Assembly (NCBI GenBank): GCA_963698085.1
Contig: OY969122.1
Span: 1,488,001 to 1,552,000, forward strand
Direction: 5' to 3'
DNA: 64,000 nt
Source: VRUE01 sp963698085
Lineage (GTDB): Bacteria > Actinomycetota > Thermoleophilia > Solirubrobacterales > 70-9
Part shown: positions 23,838 to 35,439 of the stretch, one piece after another
How the letters are laid out: each line of letters opens with the position of its first letter
Position numbering within the stretch: position 1 is the stretch's first letter
Made by a program: the position numbers and the translations under genes
Notes under the pieces: model-generated
Database searches by the model: none
Told to the model about the DNA's origin: nothing
What the model saw: the letters and a program-made list of their open reading frames with translations, nothing else

Positions 23838-26693
23838 ATGACCGTCGCAGCTCCCGACCGCGCCCCCGATTCCCTCGCCGCCGGGACGCCGCAGCCGCTG
23901 CGCGGGGAGCTGGAGGCGCTGCTCGGCGCCGACCGGGTCCTGGCCCGGGCCAGCGACATCGTCCGCTACGCCTCCGACGCCAGCCCCTACCGGCTGCTGC
24001 CGCAGGCGGTGGTAATGGCGCGCGGCGCCGAGGACGTCGCCAAAACCCTCGCCTACGGTCGCGCCAAGGGCGTTCCCGTCGTCTTCCGCGGCGGCGGCAC
24101 CAGCCTCAACGGCCAGGGTCAGAGCGACGGCATCCTGCTCGATGTGCGCCGCCACTTCGGCGGCGTCACCGTGGAGGGGGAGGGGGCGCTGGCGCGGGTC
24201 AAGCCCGGCACCCTGCTCGGTCACGCCAACCGCGTCCTCGCTCCGCACAGTCGCAAGCTCGGCCCCGACCCGGCCAGCACCGACATCGCCACGGTCGGCG
24301 GCGTGGTCGCCAACAACTCTGGCGGGATGCGCTGTGGCACCGTCCACGACTCCTACTCGACCGTGCGCTCGATGACCTTCGTCCTGCCCTCCGGCACGAC
24401 GATCGACACCGGCGCCCCCGGCGCTGCCGAGCGCTTCGCCGCCGAGGAGCCGGAGCTGGCCGTGGGCCTGACCGCGATCCGTGACGAGATCCGCGCCGAC
24501 TCGGAGCTGAGCGAGCGCATCCGGCGCAAGTTCGCGATCAAGAACACGACCGGCTACCGCCTCTGCGCTTTCCTCGACGCCGAGGAGCCGCTGGAGATCT
24601 TCAGGCGACTCCTTATCGGCTCAGAGGGCACCCTCGCCTTCGTCGCCGAGGTCGTCTTCGAGACGGTGCCGCTGCCGGCGCGCACGACCACTGCCTGGAT
24701 CCATTTCCCCGGCATCGACGCGGCGATCGCTCCGGTCCGCGACCTGGTCGAGAGCGGTGCGACCGCGGTTGAGCTGATGGTCGCGCCGGCCCTGATCACG
24801 GCCGCCTGGAACATGGTCGGCGCGCCGCGGGAGTGGAAAGAGCTGCCGCCGGAGTCGGCGGTGCTGCTGGTCGAGTTCGGCGCCGAGACCGATTCCGAGC
24901 TGGATGCTTACGTCGCCGGGGCAGAGAAGATCGTCGCTTCGCACGAGACGATCCGCCCGGTCGGTTTCAGCCGCGACGCCGAGGAGATCGGGCTGGCCTG
25001 GCGGGTGCGCGAGGGCCTGCACGGCCTGGTCGGCCGGCTGCGGCTGCCGGGGACGGCGCTGATCGTCGAGGACGTCTGCGTGCCGCCGGAGCGGATCGCC
25101 GAGGGCGCCCGCGACCTGCAGGCTCTGCTCGGCGAGCACGGCTTCCTGCCCGGCGTCGCCGGCCACGCCTCGGCCGGCAATCTGCACTTCATGCTGACGC
25201 CGGACTTCGGCAAGCGGGAGGACCTCGAGCGCTACGAGTCCTTCATGGCGAAGCTGGTCGAGCTCGTCGTCGACAAGTACGACGGCTCACTCAAGGCGGA
25301 GCACGGAACCGGGATCAACATGGCGCCCTACGTCGAACGCGAGTGGGGCCAGCGGGCGACCGAGCTGATGTGGCGGATCAAGCGCCTCGCCGATCCCGAC
25401 GGCGTCCTCGCCCCGGGCGTCGTCCTCAACCACGACCTCGGCGCACATCTGCGCAACCTGAAAACCATGCCGGAGGTAGAGGAGGAGTCGGCGAGCACCT
25501 GCGTCGAGTGCGGCTTCTGCGAGCCGGTCTGCCCGAGCCGCAACCTGACCACGACGCCGCGACAGCGGATCGTCCTGCGCCGCGAGATCGCGCGCCAGCC
25601 CGAGGGATCGCCGCTGCGCCGGGCGCTGGAGGAGGAGTACTCCTACGACGGGCTCGACACCTGCGCTGCCGACGGCTCCTGCCGCCTCGCCTGCCCGCTC
25701 GGGATCGATACCGGCAAGCTGGTCAAGGAGCTGCGCGAGGAGCGACACTCGCCGCGGGCGGAAGCCTGGGCCCTGCGCGGGGCGAAGCACTGGAGCGGGA
25801 TTGAGAAGGCGTCGCGAGCTGCGCTGCGGACTGGCGGTCCGCTGGCGCGCCGCACGAAGCGCGGCGCCGGCCTGCCAAAGGCGGCGCCCGGTCGGCTGCC
25901 GGCGACCGCGCGTGAGACCGCCGCGGCCGTCTACATCCCCTCATGCACCAACCGCATCTTCGGCCGCTATCCCGCCGACGGGCCGAAAAGTGGAGCCGGA
26001 GTGGACTTTTCGGCCCGTCGGCCGAGTTTGAGCTTGGCGGAGGCGATGGTGGAGGTTTCGGCGCGCGCCGGGTTGCCGGTTTGGATTCCGGCCGAGATCG
26101 TGGGCAGCTGCTGCGGCCTCCCCTGGAGCTCGAAGGGTTACGGCGATGCGCACCGACACAAGGCGAACGAGATGGTCGAGCGTCTTTGGCGCTGGAGCGG
26201 CGAAGGCGAGCTGCCGGTGGTGATCGACGCCGCCTCCTGCACCCACGCCGTCGCCGAGCCCGGCGAGGGAGTCCTCGGCGAGGAAAGCGCGGGGCGGCTC
26301 GCTGGACTGACGATCCTCGACTCCGTCGCCTGGGCCCACGATCGCCTGCTGCCGCAGCTGAACGTCGCCAGCAAGGTCGCCTCCGCCACCGTCCACCCGA
26401 CCTGCGCCACGCGCCAGATCGGTCTTGCCCCGTCCTTGCGTGCCCTCGCCAACTCCCTCGCGGAGGATGTCTACATCGCTCCCTCGGCGACCTGCTGCGG
26501 CTTCGCCGGCGATCGGGGTATCACCCACCCGGAGTTGACCGCCGCTGCGACGGCGCCCCAGGCAGCTGAGCTGTCGGGCCGTCATTTCGATGCCCACCTC
26601 TCCAACAACCGCACCTGCGAGATCGGCTTGGCGCGCGCCACCGGCGAGGCCTATGAGTCCGTCCTCTTCTTGCTCGAGCGCCTCACTCGCTGA
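23838..26693 (+). CDS. FAD/Fe-S D-2-hydroxyacid dehydrogenase (GlcD-GlpC type fusion)
   Basis: 951 aa. N-terminal FAD-binding domain of the vanillyl-alcohol-oxidase type (RGGGTSLNGQGQSDG, about 75-90; VGGVVANNSGGMRCG) and FAD-oxidase C domain to about 520 (HASAGNLHFM, KAEHGTGINMAP). Then two 4Fe-4S sites (CVECGFCEPVCP about 555; CAADGSCRLACP about 612) and CCG domains (SCCGLPWSSKG, HPTCATRQIG, TCCGFAGDRG). Such fusions oxidise D-lactate, glycolate or related D-2-hydroxy acids and pass electrons to the respiratory chain. An AGGAGA ribosome site and 25-base spacing put it in an operon with the decarboxylase, suggesting 2-hydroxy acid to 2-oxo acid to aldehyde plus CO2. A palindrome at 25974-26022 encodes an in-frame insert (DGPKSGAGVDFSARRP) just before the first CCG domain. 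Confidence 0.9.
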   Translation: MTVAAPDRAPDSLAAGTPQPLRGELEALLGADRVLARASDIVRYASDASPYRLLPQAVVMARGAEDVAKTLAYGRAKGVPVVFRGGGTSLNGQGQSDGILLDVRRHFGGVTVEGEGALARVKPGTLLGHANRVLAPHSRKLGPDPASTDIATVGGVVANNSGGMRCGTVHDSYSTVRSMTFVLPSGTTIDTGAPGAAERFAAEEPELAVGLTAIRDEIRADSELSERIRRKFAIKNTTGYRLCAFLDAEEPLEIFRRLLIGSEGTLAFVAEVVFETVPLPARTTTAWIHFPGIDAAIAPVRDLVESGATAVELMVAPALITAAWNMVGAPREWKELPPESAVLLVEFGAETDSELDAYVAGAEKIVASHETIRPVGFSRDAEEIGLAWRVREGLHGLVGRLRLPGTALIVEDVCVPPERIAEGARDLQALLGEHGFLPGVAGHASAGNLHFMLTPDFGKREDLERYESFMAKLVELVVDKYDGSLKAEHGTGINMAPYVEREWGQRATELMWRIKRLADPDGVLAPGVVLNHDLGAHLRNLKTMPEVEEESASTCVECGFCEPVCPSRNLTTTPRQRIVLRREIARQPEGSPLRRALEEEYSYDGLDTCAADGSCRLACPLGIDTGKLVKELREERHSPRAEAWALRGAKHWSGIEKASRAALRTGGPLARRTKRGAGLPKAAPGRLPATARETAAAVYIPSCTNRIFGRYPADGPKSGAGVDFSARRPSLSLAEAMVEVSARAGLPVWIPAEIVGSCCGLPWSSKGYGDAHRHKANEMVERLWRWSGEGELPVVIDAASCTHAVAEPGEGVLGEESAGRLAGLTILDSVAWAHDRLLPQLNVASKVASATVHPTCATRQIGLAPSLRALANSLAEDVYIAPSATCCGFAGDRGITHPELTAAATAPQAAELSGRHFDAHLSNNRTCEIGLARATGEAYESVLFLLERLTR
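25974..26022. repeat. Foldback insert inside a coding sequence
   Basis: GCCGACGGGCCGAAAAGT and its exact reverse complement ACTTTTCGGCCCGTCGGC (18-bp arms) surround a 13-base loop, inside the FAD/Fe-S dehydrogenase gene and in frame. The encoded segment follows FGRYPAD and precedes SLSLAEAMVEVS, positions where homologues I remember run on directly. Confidence 0.85.
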
Positions 26694-26782
26694 ACGAGAA
26701 TCCGACCGATCGCGGAAGTACCATACTTAGTAGAAACTGATTAATTACCTAAATAAGACCATCGCGATAGACTCCCGCCCGC

Positions 26783-27181
26783 TTGCTCACCTGGGCGAAA
26801 CTGGGATCGGTGTGCCTGGTCAGTGGCCTGCTCCTGGCCACCGCGGCCGCCCTCGCCCCCGCGAGCTCGACCTTCTTCCTGATCGACGCCAGCGCCTGCA
26901 TCGCCCTGGCTGTGACCTTCTACGTCGTCGCCCTGAAGACCGAGGGGCCCCAGCCCCAAGCGACGATCCGCAGGCCGAAGGCGGGGTGGGGGATCAACGT
27001 CGTCCTGGCCTTGGTCGTGCTTTCGGCTTCCACTCCGCTGGTCAAGACCGGGATAGAAACCGCCGCCCGCGGTGCGACGGGCGCCCCGATCATCAACAAG
27101 GTCACCTGCCCGCTGTCGATGCCTGACGCGAAACCGCGGCGGCACCCTGCTCGTCGGCCTCCGCCTCAACCGCGCGAATAG
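26783..27181 (+). CDS. Possible small membrane protein
   Basis: 132 aa frame starting with TTG, without an obvious ribosome site. Three hydrophobic stretches (VCLVSGLLLATAAALAP, SACIALAVTFYVVAL, INVVLALVVLSAS) could be membrane helices; the Arg/Pro-rich tail overlaps the end of the convergent SDR gene by about 80 bases. The hydrophobic periodicity is better than in a random shadow frame, and no competing minus-strand gene with known domains covers 26700-27100. I do not recognise the family and the start is uncertain. Confidence 0.4.
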   Translation: MLTWAKLGSVCLVSGLLLATAAALAPASSTFFLIDASACIALAVTFYVVALKTEGPQPQATIRRPKAGWGINVVLALVVLSASTPLVKTGIETAARGATGAPIINKVTCPLSMPDAKPRRHPARRPPPQPRE

Positions 27182-27989
27182 TCTCGAACATCTGCGGGTC
27201 GCGATCGAAGCGGCGGTCGAGGATCGGGTTGACGATGCCGCGTAAGGCGGAGACGTAGCGCCACCACTTCGGCGCGAAGGTGCGGGGGGCGCGTTCTTCG
27301 ATTCCGCGGACGGTCGCCGCGCCGGCCTCATCGGGCTGAATCCGCTTGAACAGCCAGGCCGGCGCGTTTTCCTGCAGGCGGTCGGAGTGCTTGCGCTCGA
27401 AGCCGTCCCGAACGAGCGTCGTATCCACCCAGCCGTAGTAGACGACGCCGGCACTGGCTCCGAGCGGCATCAGCTCGGCGCGTAGGCCGCGGCCGAGCGC
27501 CTCGACCCCGGCCTTGGCAACGGCGTAGGGGCTGTTGAGGACGCCGTTGGCGAAGGAGTAGACCGAGCCGGTGACGACGATGTGCCCCTTGCGCTCGACG
27601 ATCTGCGGCAGCGCCGCGCGGACCGTACGCCAGACGCCGAGCAGGTCGACCTCGAAGACCCGCTCCCACTCCTCGCCGCCGATGCCGCGCACGGTTGCCA
27701 CCTGCGATTGGGCGATGCCGGCGTTTGCGACCGCCACATCGAGGCCGCCGAAGCGCTCGACTGTCTCGGTGACGGCGGCTCGCATCGCGCCCTCGTCGGT
27801 GACGTCGGCACCGACCCCGATCGCCCGCGCGCCGATCCGCTCGGCTGCCTCGCGGGCCTGCTCGGGGTCGAGGTCGACGACCGCGACCGAGGCGCCGCGC
27901 ATGTGGATCTGGCGGGCGGTCTCGTAGCCGATCCCGCGGGCGGCACCGGTCACCAGCGCCACCTTTCCGTTCAGGTCGTAGGTGGGCAT
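27102..27989 (-). CDS. Short-chain dehydrogenase/reductase
   Basis: 295 aa classical SDR with an NAD(P)-dependent oxidoreductase Rossmann fold. TGAARGIG cofactor loop at about 15-22, Asp after beta-2 (VVDLD, favouring NAD+), NAG at about 90, catalytic Ser in VTGSVYSF, and Tyr/Lys in YAVAK at about 157-161. The C-terminal ~90 residues beyond the core (WLFKRIQPDEAGAATVRGIEERAPRTF) are typical of actinobacterial SDRs annotated for steroid or fatty-alcohol metabolism. The substrate is unknown. It is divergent from the isoleucyl-tRNA synthetase gene with only 38 bases between start codons, so promoters must overlap. Confidence 0.92.
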   Translation of the reverse strand: MPTYDLNGKVALVTGAARGIGYETARQIHMRGASVAVVDLDPEQAREAAERIGARAIGVGADVTDEGAMRAAVTETVERFGGLDVAVANAGIAQSQVATVRGIGGEEWERVFEVDLLGVWRTVRAALPQIVERKGHIVVTGSVYSFANGVLNSPYAVAKAGVEALGRGLRAELMPLGASAGVVYYGWVDTTLVRDGFERKHSDRLQENAPAWLFKRIQPDEAGAATVRGIEERAPRTFAPKWWRYVSALRGIVNPILDRRFDRDPQMFETIRAVEAEADEQGAAAVSRQASTAGR

Positions 27990-28027
27990 GCGGCGCGGAG
28001 GCTACTCGCTCCTAGAATCACCTGCTC

Positions 28028-31240
<3,213 letters not shown>

Positions 31241-31242
31241 AA

Positions 31243-31344
31243 AGGGACCGGGTGCCCCTCCCCATGAGGCCGTTGCGCAGCTGATCGCTTGCCGTGCTTC
31301 AAACGCTGGTCCCGGAGCCTCCTGGGGAGGGGCACCCGGTCCCT
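31243..31344. repeat. Foldback element with 22-bp perfect arms
   Basis: AGGGACCGGGTGCCCCTCCC (plus CA) at 31243-31264 is the exact reverse complement of 31323-31344, around a 58-base core. It fills the space between the ileS stop and the convergent tautomerase stop, overlapping the latter by two bases. It could terminate both transcripts. Its core does not resemble the other foldbacks in the window. Confidence 0.85.
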
Positions 31345-31519
31345 ACTCGTCAGCCTCGCCGATGATGAAGTCGGACTTCTTAGAGTCGGAGAATTTCACC
31401 CAGCAGTGCTCGGGGGCCGCGCCTGCCACCTCGACCAGGGCGGCTTCGATCCGTGCCGCGATCTCGGCTTTCTGCTCGTTGGTTCGTCCCTCGAACCAGT
31501 GGATGTGGACGAACGGCAT
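31343..31519 (-). CDS. 4-oxalocrotonate tautomerase-family protein
   Basis: 58 aa. It starts MPFVHIHWFEGRTNEQK, the standard pattern of small tautomerases: after Met removal Pro1 is the catalytic base, and the EGR-x-x-E-Q-K segment follows. The length (about 57-62 aa) is normal for the family. It probably forms oligomers and tautomerises a 2-hydroxymuconate-like or other enol/keto substrate, but small tautomerases are promiscuous and context gives no pathway. It lies 36 bases downstream of the thioredoxin gene on the same strand and may share its transcript. Confidence 0.82.
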   Translation of the reverse strand: MPFVHIHWFEGRTNEQKAEIAARIEAALVEVAGAAPEHCWVKFSDSKKSDFIIGEADE

Positions 31520-31555
31520 TGCGTCGCCTGTTGGTCGCCTTGGCCCGAGCGCTGC

Positions 31556-31882
31556 CTAGGCGAGCGCTGGCTCTAGCTCGGCCTCGAGCCGACGCTTTGG
31601 CATCGCCCCGACGACTTTCTTGGCGATCGCCCCGTCCTTGAAGAGGAGCAAGGTCGGGATCGAGAGCACTTCGTACTGCACCGCCGTCTGCTGGTTCTCG
31701 TCGACGTTGAGGCTGAGGATCGTCAGGTCGTCGCGCTCGGCGTCGATCTCCTCAAGCACCGGGTGGACGACGCGGCAGGGGCCGCACCAGGGGGCCCAGA
31801 AGTCGACGAGCACGGGGCCGTCGGCCTCGAGGACGTCTGACTTGAAGGTGGCATCGGTCACGTCGGTGAGCTTGCCGGTCAC
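31556..31882 (-). CDS. trxA: Thioredoxin
   Basis: 108 aa cytoplasmic thioredoxin. The redox site WCGPC is in DFWAPWCGPCRVV at about residues 32-36. The cis-Pro loop is SIPTLLLFKDG near 74. The start is GTG with a GGGAGA ribosome site about ten bases upstream. Reduces disulfides in target proteins using thioredoxin reductase (not present here). It heads a likely two-gene unit with the tautomerase and is divergent from the PolX gene. Confidence 0.96.
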   Translation of the reverse strand: MTGKLTDVTDATFKSDVLEADGPVLVDFWAPWCGPCRVVHPVLEEIDAERDDLTILSLNVDENQQTAVQYEVLSIPTLLLFKDGAIAKKVVGAMPKRRLEAELEPALA

Positions 31883-31957
31883 TGGTATCGGTCTCCCATA
31901 AGTCGAGGTTCAGCGCTCAATACTTCAGAAAGTATAGCGAGCCTGCAAGAGGCTAGC

Positions 31958-33691
31958 TTGCAACATATGACGAACGCCGAGATCGCCGCCGCCTTGGAAG
32001 AGTTGGGGGTGCTGTACGAGCTGGACGGCGCGGTGAAATACCGCGTGCTTGCCTACTCGACCGCGGCCAAGGCGATCCGCGAAAGCCCACTCTCGGTCGC
32101 CGAGCTGGCCGCGGCGGGACGGGCGACCGAGATTCCCGGCGTCGGTAAGACGCTGGCCGAAAAGATCGACGCGCTGCTGGCAAGCGGCGAGATCCCGGCG
32201 GCGGTGAAGCTGAAGGCGAAGTTCCCGCCAACCCTGATCGAGGTGACGCGGGTGCCCGGAGTGGGGGCGAAAACCGCACGGCTTCTCTTCGAGGAGCTCG
32301 GGATCGTTTCGCTCGAGGACCTGAAGGAGGCGGCGGAGGCAGAAAAGGTGCGCGACGTGAAGGGCCTCGGGCCGAAAGCAGAGGAGAACGTGCTGGCGGC
32401 GCTGGAGCGGCTCGGCGAGCCGGGCGAGGGTCCCGGCCGCCTGCTGCTCTCGGCCGTGCGGCCGATCGCCGAGGAGTTGGCGGCGGCGCTGCGCGAGCAC
32501 CCCGCCGCGAACCGGGTCGAGGTCGCCGGCTCGGTACGACGTTGGGCTGAGACCTGCAAGGACATCGACCTGATCGCGACCGCCGAGAGACCCGAGGAGC
32601 TCGCCGAGCACCTCGCCGGCCATGCCCTGATTGCCGCTGCCGGCAATCCGGGTGCCAGCGGGGTGCGGGCGCAGACCCACAACGGGATCTCGGTCGATCT
32701 TCGGATCGTCCCTCCCGATGCGTTCGGCAACCTGCTCCAGCACTTCACGGGTTCGGCGGCCCACAACGTGCAGCTACGCGAAGAGGCGGTCGGGCGCGGC
32801 CTCTCCGTCTCCGAGCACGGCATCACCGAGACCGAGAGCAGCGAGGTGATCCGCTGCGCCAGCGAGGAGGACGTCTACGCGAGGCTCGGTTACGCCTACA
32901 TCGAGCCGGAGCTGCGCGAGGGTCGGGGGGAGCTGAGGGCGGCGCGCGAGGGGGAGCTGCCGGACCTGGTCTCGATCGAGGACATCCGCGGCGATCTGCA
33001 CTCGCACACCACTCTCTCCGACGGGCGCAACACGTTGGCGGAGATGGCGGCGGCGGGCCAGGAACGCGGCTACGCCTACATGGCGATCACCGACCACTCG
33101 GCGAGCCACGGATTCGGCGACCACGTCACCGCCGAGCGGCTCTGGGAGCGGGTCGAGGAGGTGCGGAAGTGGAACAAGGGGGTGCGCGGCTTTCGTCTCC
33201 TCGCCGGCTCGGAGGTCAACATCGGCCTCGACGGTGCGCTCGACTACCCGGATGATCTGCTCGACGCGCTCGACTGGGTCATCGCCAGCATCCACACCTC
33301 ATTCTCGATCTCCGCGACGGCGATGACCGAGCGAGTCCTGGCCGCGATCGACAACCCCCACGTCGACTGCATCGGCCACCTCACCGGGCGTCTGATCGGT
33401 CGCCGCGAGCCTTACGGCATTGACGTCGAGGCCGTGGTCGAGGCAGCGGCGCGGGCCGGCACGATGCTGGAGATCAACGGCAACCCGAACCGTCGCGACC
33501 TCTCCGAGCACCACGCCCGGCTTGCCGTGGAGGCGGGCGCGACGATCGTCCTCAACACCGACGCCCACGGCGTCGACACCCTCGGCAACATGGCCTACGC
33601 GATCGCCGCCGCGCGCCGCGCCTGGCTGACGGCCGGTGACGTTGCCAACACGCGCGGCTGGGGCGAGTTCAAGAAGCTGCTGAAGAGCTGA
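31958..33691 (+). CDS. polX: DNA polymerase X family protein with C-terminal PHP domain
   Basis: 577 aa. Two helix-hairpin-helix segments (EIPGVGKTLAEKI near 52; VPGVGAKTARLLFEELG near 94), then the nucleotidyltransferase palm with GSVRRWAETCKDIDLI (metal Asp pair) and a third Asp in SVDLRIV. The PHP phosphoesterase domain from about 345 has DLHSHTTLSDG, the TDHSASHG block and NTDAHG. Bacterial PolX enzymes fill gaps in base-excision repair and use the PHP domain as a 3'-5' exonuclease/phosphatase. The TTG at 31958 has GAGG five bases upstream; an ATG three codons later is the alternative start. The length matches the family. Confidence 0.94.
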   Translation: MQHMTNAEIAAALEELGVLYELDGAVKYRVLAYSTAAKAIRESPLSVAELAAAGRATEIPGVGKTLAEKIDALLASGEIPAAVKLKAKFPPTLIEVTRVPGVGAKTARLLFEELGIVSLEDLKEAAEAEKVRDVKGLGPKAEENVLAALERLGEPGEGPGRLLLSAVRPIAEELAAALREHPAANRVEVAGSVRRWAETCKDIDLIATAERPEELAEHLAGHALIAAAGNPGASGVRAQTHNGISVDLRIVPPDAFGNLLQHFTGSAAHNVQLREEAVGRGLSVSEHGITETESSEVIRCASEEDVYARLGYAYIEPELREGRGELRAAREGELPDLVSIEDIRGDLHSHTTLSDGRNTLAEMAAAGQERGYAYMAITDHSASHGFGDHVTAERLWERVEEVRKWNKGVRGFRLLAGSEVNIGLDGALDYPDDLLDALDWVIASIHTSFSISATAMTERVLAAIDNPHVDCIGHLTGRLIGRREPYGIDVEAVVEAAARAGTMLEINGNPNRRDLSEHHARLAVEAGATIVLNTDAHGVDTLGNMAYAIAAARRAWLTAGDVANTRGWGEFKKLLKS

Positions 33692-33697
33692 GCCCTT

Positions 33698-34213
33698 TCA
33701 GTGCCCGCGCAGTCGGTCGCTGCGCAACCCCGGGGTGCGGACCAGTTGCACCGGGCGCAGGGCGGAGTTGGGGACGACGTAGAACTTGACGCCGTCGCGC
33801 TGCTCGACCCCCAGCACCGCCGCCTCGCGGCTGCGCAGCTCGAGCGCGACCAGGAGGGCGTAGCCCGCCCCGATCGCGGCGACCCCGGGGAAGACGATGC
33901 CTAGCGCGCCGGCCAGGATCGCGGTGGCGCCGATCGGCCAGAGGCGGGCGGCGGAGATTTTTGCCGGCGTCTCCTCGGGGAGGGAGGTGGCGGTGCGGGC
34001 CCGGGCGAGGACGTCGCGGACGCCGTCGGCGGCGCGGGACGGGCGGCCGAGGTAGAGGCCGAGGACGAGCGCGATCAGCCACCAAGCGGCGGCGACGATG
34101 ACGGTCGTCGTGTCGTCGACGCGGCCGGCGGAGAGTGCCGCGATCGTCCCCAGCACGGTCGCCTCGGCGCCGGTGAGGAAGACGGTGACCCGCAGCAGGT
34201 CGGTGTACGGCAT
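33698..34213 (-). CDS. Four-helix membrane protein
   Basis: 171 aa. Hydrophobic segments at about 12-30 (GAEATVLGTIAALSAG), 38-55 (IVAAAWWLIALVLGLYLG), 95-112 (GATAILAGALGIVFPG) and 113-128 (AAIGAGYALLVALELR) predict a small integral membrane protein with a C-terminal cytoplasmic tail (VEQRDGVKFYVVPNSALRP). I do not recognise a family. It is ten bases from the trehalose phosphatase gene stop on the same strand and converges on PolX with six bases between stops. Confidence 0.75.
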   Translation of the reverse strand: MPYTDLLRVTVFLTGAEATVLGTIAALSAGRVDDTTTVIVAAAWWLIALVLGLYLGRPSRAADGVRDVLARARTATSLPEETPAKISAARLWPIGATAILAGALGIVFPGVAAIGAGYALLVALELRSREAAVLGVEQRDGVKFYVVPNSALRPVQLVRTPGLRSDRLRGH

Positions 34214-34222
34214 GGCCGAGTT

Positions 34223-35068
34223 CTACCCGGCGAGCGCCTCGAGCAGGTCCAGCCAGCCCTCCGGACCGTCGACCTGCAGGTCGGACTCCTCGGCCAGCGC
34301 CGGCGGTCCCTCGGCCGAGATCACACCGACGCAGACCGCCGTCTCCAGCCTGCCCTCAGCGCACAGCTCCCGCAGGCGCCGGAAGGCGTCGAGGTCAGTG
34401 CGATCGTCGCCGGCGTAGGTCGCGGCGGCGATCCCGTCCGCGGCGAGCAGCGCCGCCACAGCGGCATCCTTGCCGCCGCCTCTGGGCGGGCGCAGCTCCA
34501 GGACCTTGCGGCCCCAGCGCAGTTCCAGTCCCGCTTCGCTGGCGGTTGCCGCGATCTCCCGAGCGCGCGTCTCGGCACTGGCTTCCTGCTCGGCTCCACG
34601 CCAGTGCAGCGCCTGGATCGGCCCCTTGTCCTCCAGCCTCAGCCCCGTCCTCGCCAATGACTCGGCCCCCAGCCCGGAGACGAAGTCCGCCGCATCCTCC
34701 TCGTGCCCTTGCAGCGAAGGATCGAAGCTGGGTTCGTCGTCGCCCGGCAGCACCAGTTCGAGGCCGTGGTTTCCGGCGTAGGCGATGCCGTCGACCCCGA
34801 CCAGGCGCCGCGCCTCCTCGGCGCGGCGGCCGGAGATGCAGCCGATCAGGCCGTAGCGCTTGCTCAGCAGCTCGAGCAGCTCGCTGGCGCGCGCCGGTAC
34901 CGCGGCTTCCTCGGGCCTCGGCACAATTGGCGCCAGGGTTCCATCGACGTCGGTGAGGATGGCGGCGTGGGCGGGGTCGTCGCGGAGTCGCGCCAGCGGC
35001 CCAAGTTCTACCTCGCGTTCCCCGCTGCCGGATTCGGGAGACACGCGACTAGTATCGCGCGATGCCAT
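34223..35068 (-). CDS. otsB: Trehalose-6-phosphate phosphatase
   Basis: 281 aa HAD-superfamily phosphatase. The nucleophile motif is LTDVDGTLAP near 38-47, motif II CISGRR near 75, the HGLE substrate block near 100, and the motif III/IV region PPRGGGKDAAV and YAGDDRTDLDAF near 215-228. Removes phosphate from trehalose-6-phosphate. No synthase (otsA) is in the window, so the partner is elsewhere. The only ATG gives a start that overlaps, by seven bases, the start of the divergently transcribed TauE/SafE gene; a GTG eight codons in is another possible start. Confidence 0.9.
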   Translation of the reverse strand: MASRDTSRVSPESGSGEREVELGPLARLRDDPAHAAILTDVDGTLAPIVPRPEEAAVPARASELLELLSKRYGLIGCISGRRAEEARRLVGVDGIAYAGNHGLELVLPGDDEPSFDPSLQGHEEDAADFVSGLGAESLARTGLRLEDKGPIQALHWRGAEQEASAETRAREIAATASEAGLELRWGRKVLELRPPRGGGKDAAVAALLAADGIAAATYAGDDRTDLDAFRRLRELCAEGRLETAVCVGVISAEGPPALAEESDLQVDGPEGWLDLLEALAG

Positions 35069-35427
35069 CGGAGCGAACCCTGAAGCTCGCCGCGGTCGGC
35101 ACGCTGGCCGGCATCTTCAGCGGTCTCTTCGGGGTCGGCGGGGGAACCGTGATCGTGCCCCTGCTGATCTTCTGGTTCGGCTACGGAGAGCGGTTGGCGA
35201 CCGGCACCAGCCTCGGCGCGATCGTCCTGATCGGCACGCTGGGCGCCCTTGCCCAGGGCGGCCTCTACGGCAACGTCCATGTCGGAACCGGTCTCTGGCT
35301 CTCGATTCCGGCGATCGGCGGGGTCGTCCTCGGCACCGCGATCCAGCAGCGGATTCCCCAGCGGGCCGTGTCCCTTCTCTTTGCGGTCCTGCTCGTCGTC
35401 GTCGCAATCGAGCTGATCCTTCAATGA
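35062..35427 (+). CDS. Half-size TauE/SafE (TSUP) anion exporter subunit, first half
   Basis: 121 aa, about half of a normal TSUP transporter (240-270 aa). The GLFGVGGGTVIVPLL motif of the family lies near 18-32, with four predicted membrane helices in total. The family moves sulfite, taurine-derived sulfoacetate and similar organic anions. The next gene encodes a second half with the same motif, so the pair probably forms a heterodimeric or larger pore. The start codon overlaps the start of the divergent otsB gene, leaving no conventional intergenic promoter. Confidence 0.82.
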   Translation: MPSERTLKLAAVGTLAGIFSGLFGVGGGTVIVPLLIFWFGYGERLATGTSLGAIVLIGTLGALAQGGLYGNVHVGTGLWLSIPAIGGVVLGTAIQQRIPQRAVSLLFAVLLVVVAIELILQ

Positions 35428-35439
35428 GCGGGTCCCACG

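Noticed and set aside
26741..27454. 237-codon minus-strand frame overlapping the SDR gene
   Set aside because: It is the SDR gene and its 3' flank read in the wrong frame, with Arg/Ser/Gly-rich shadow composition.
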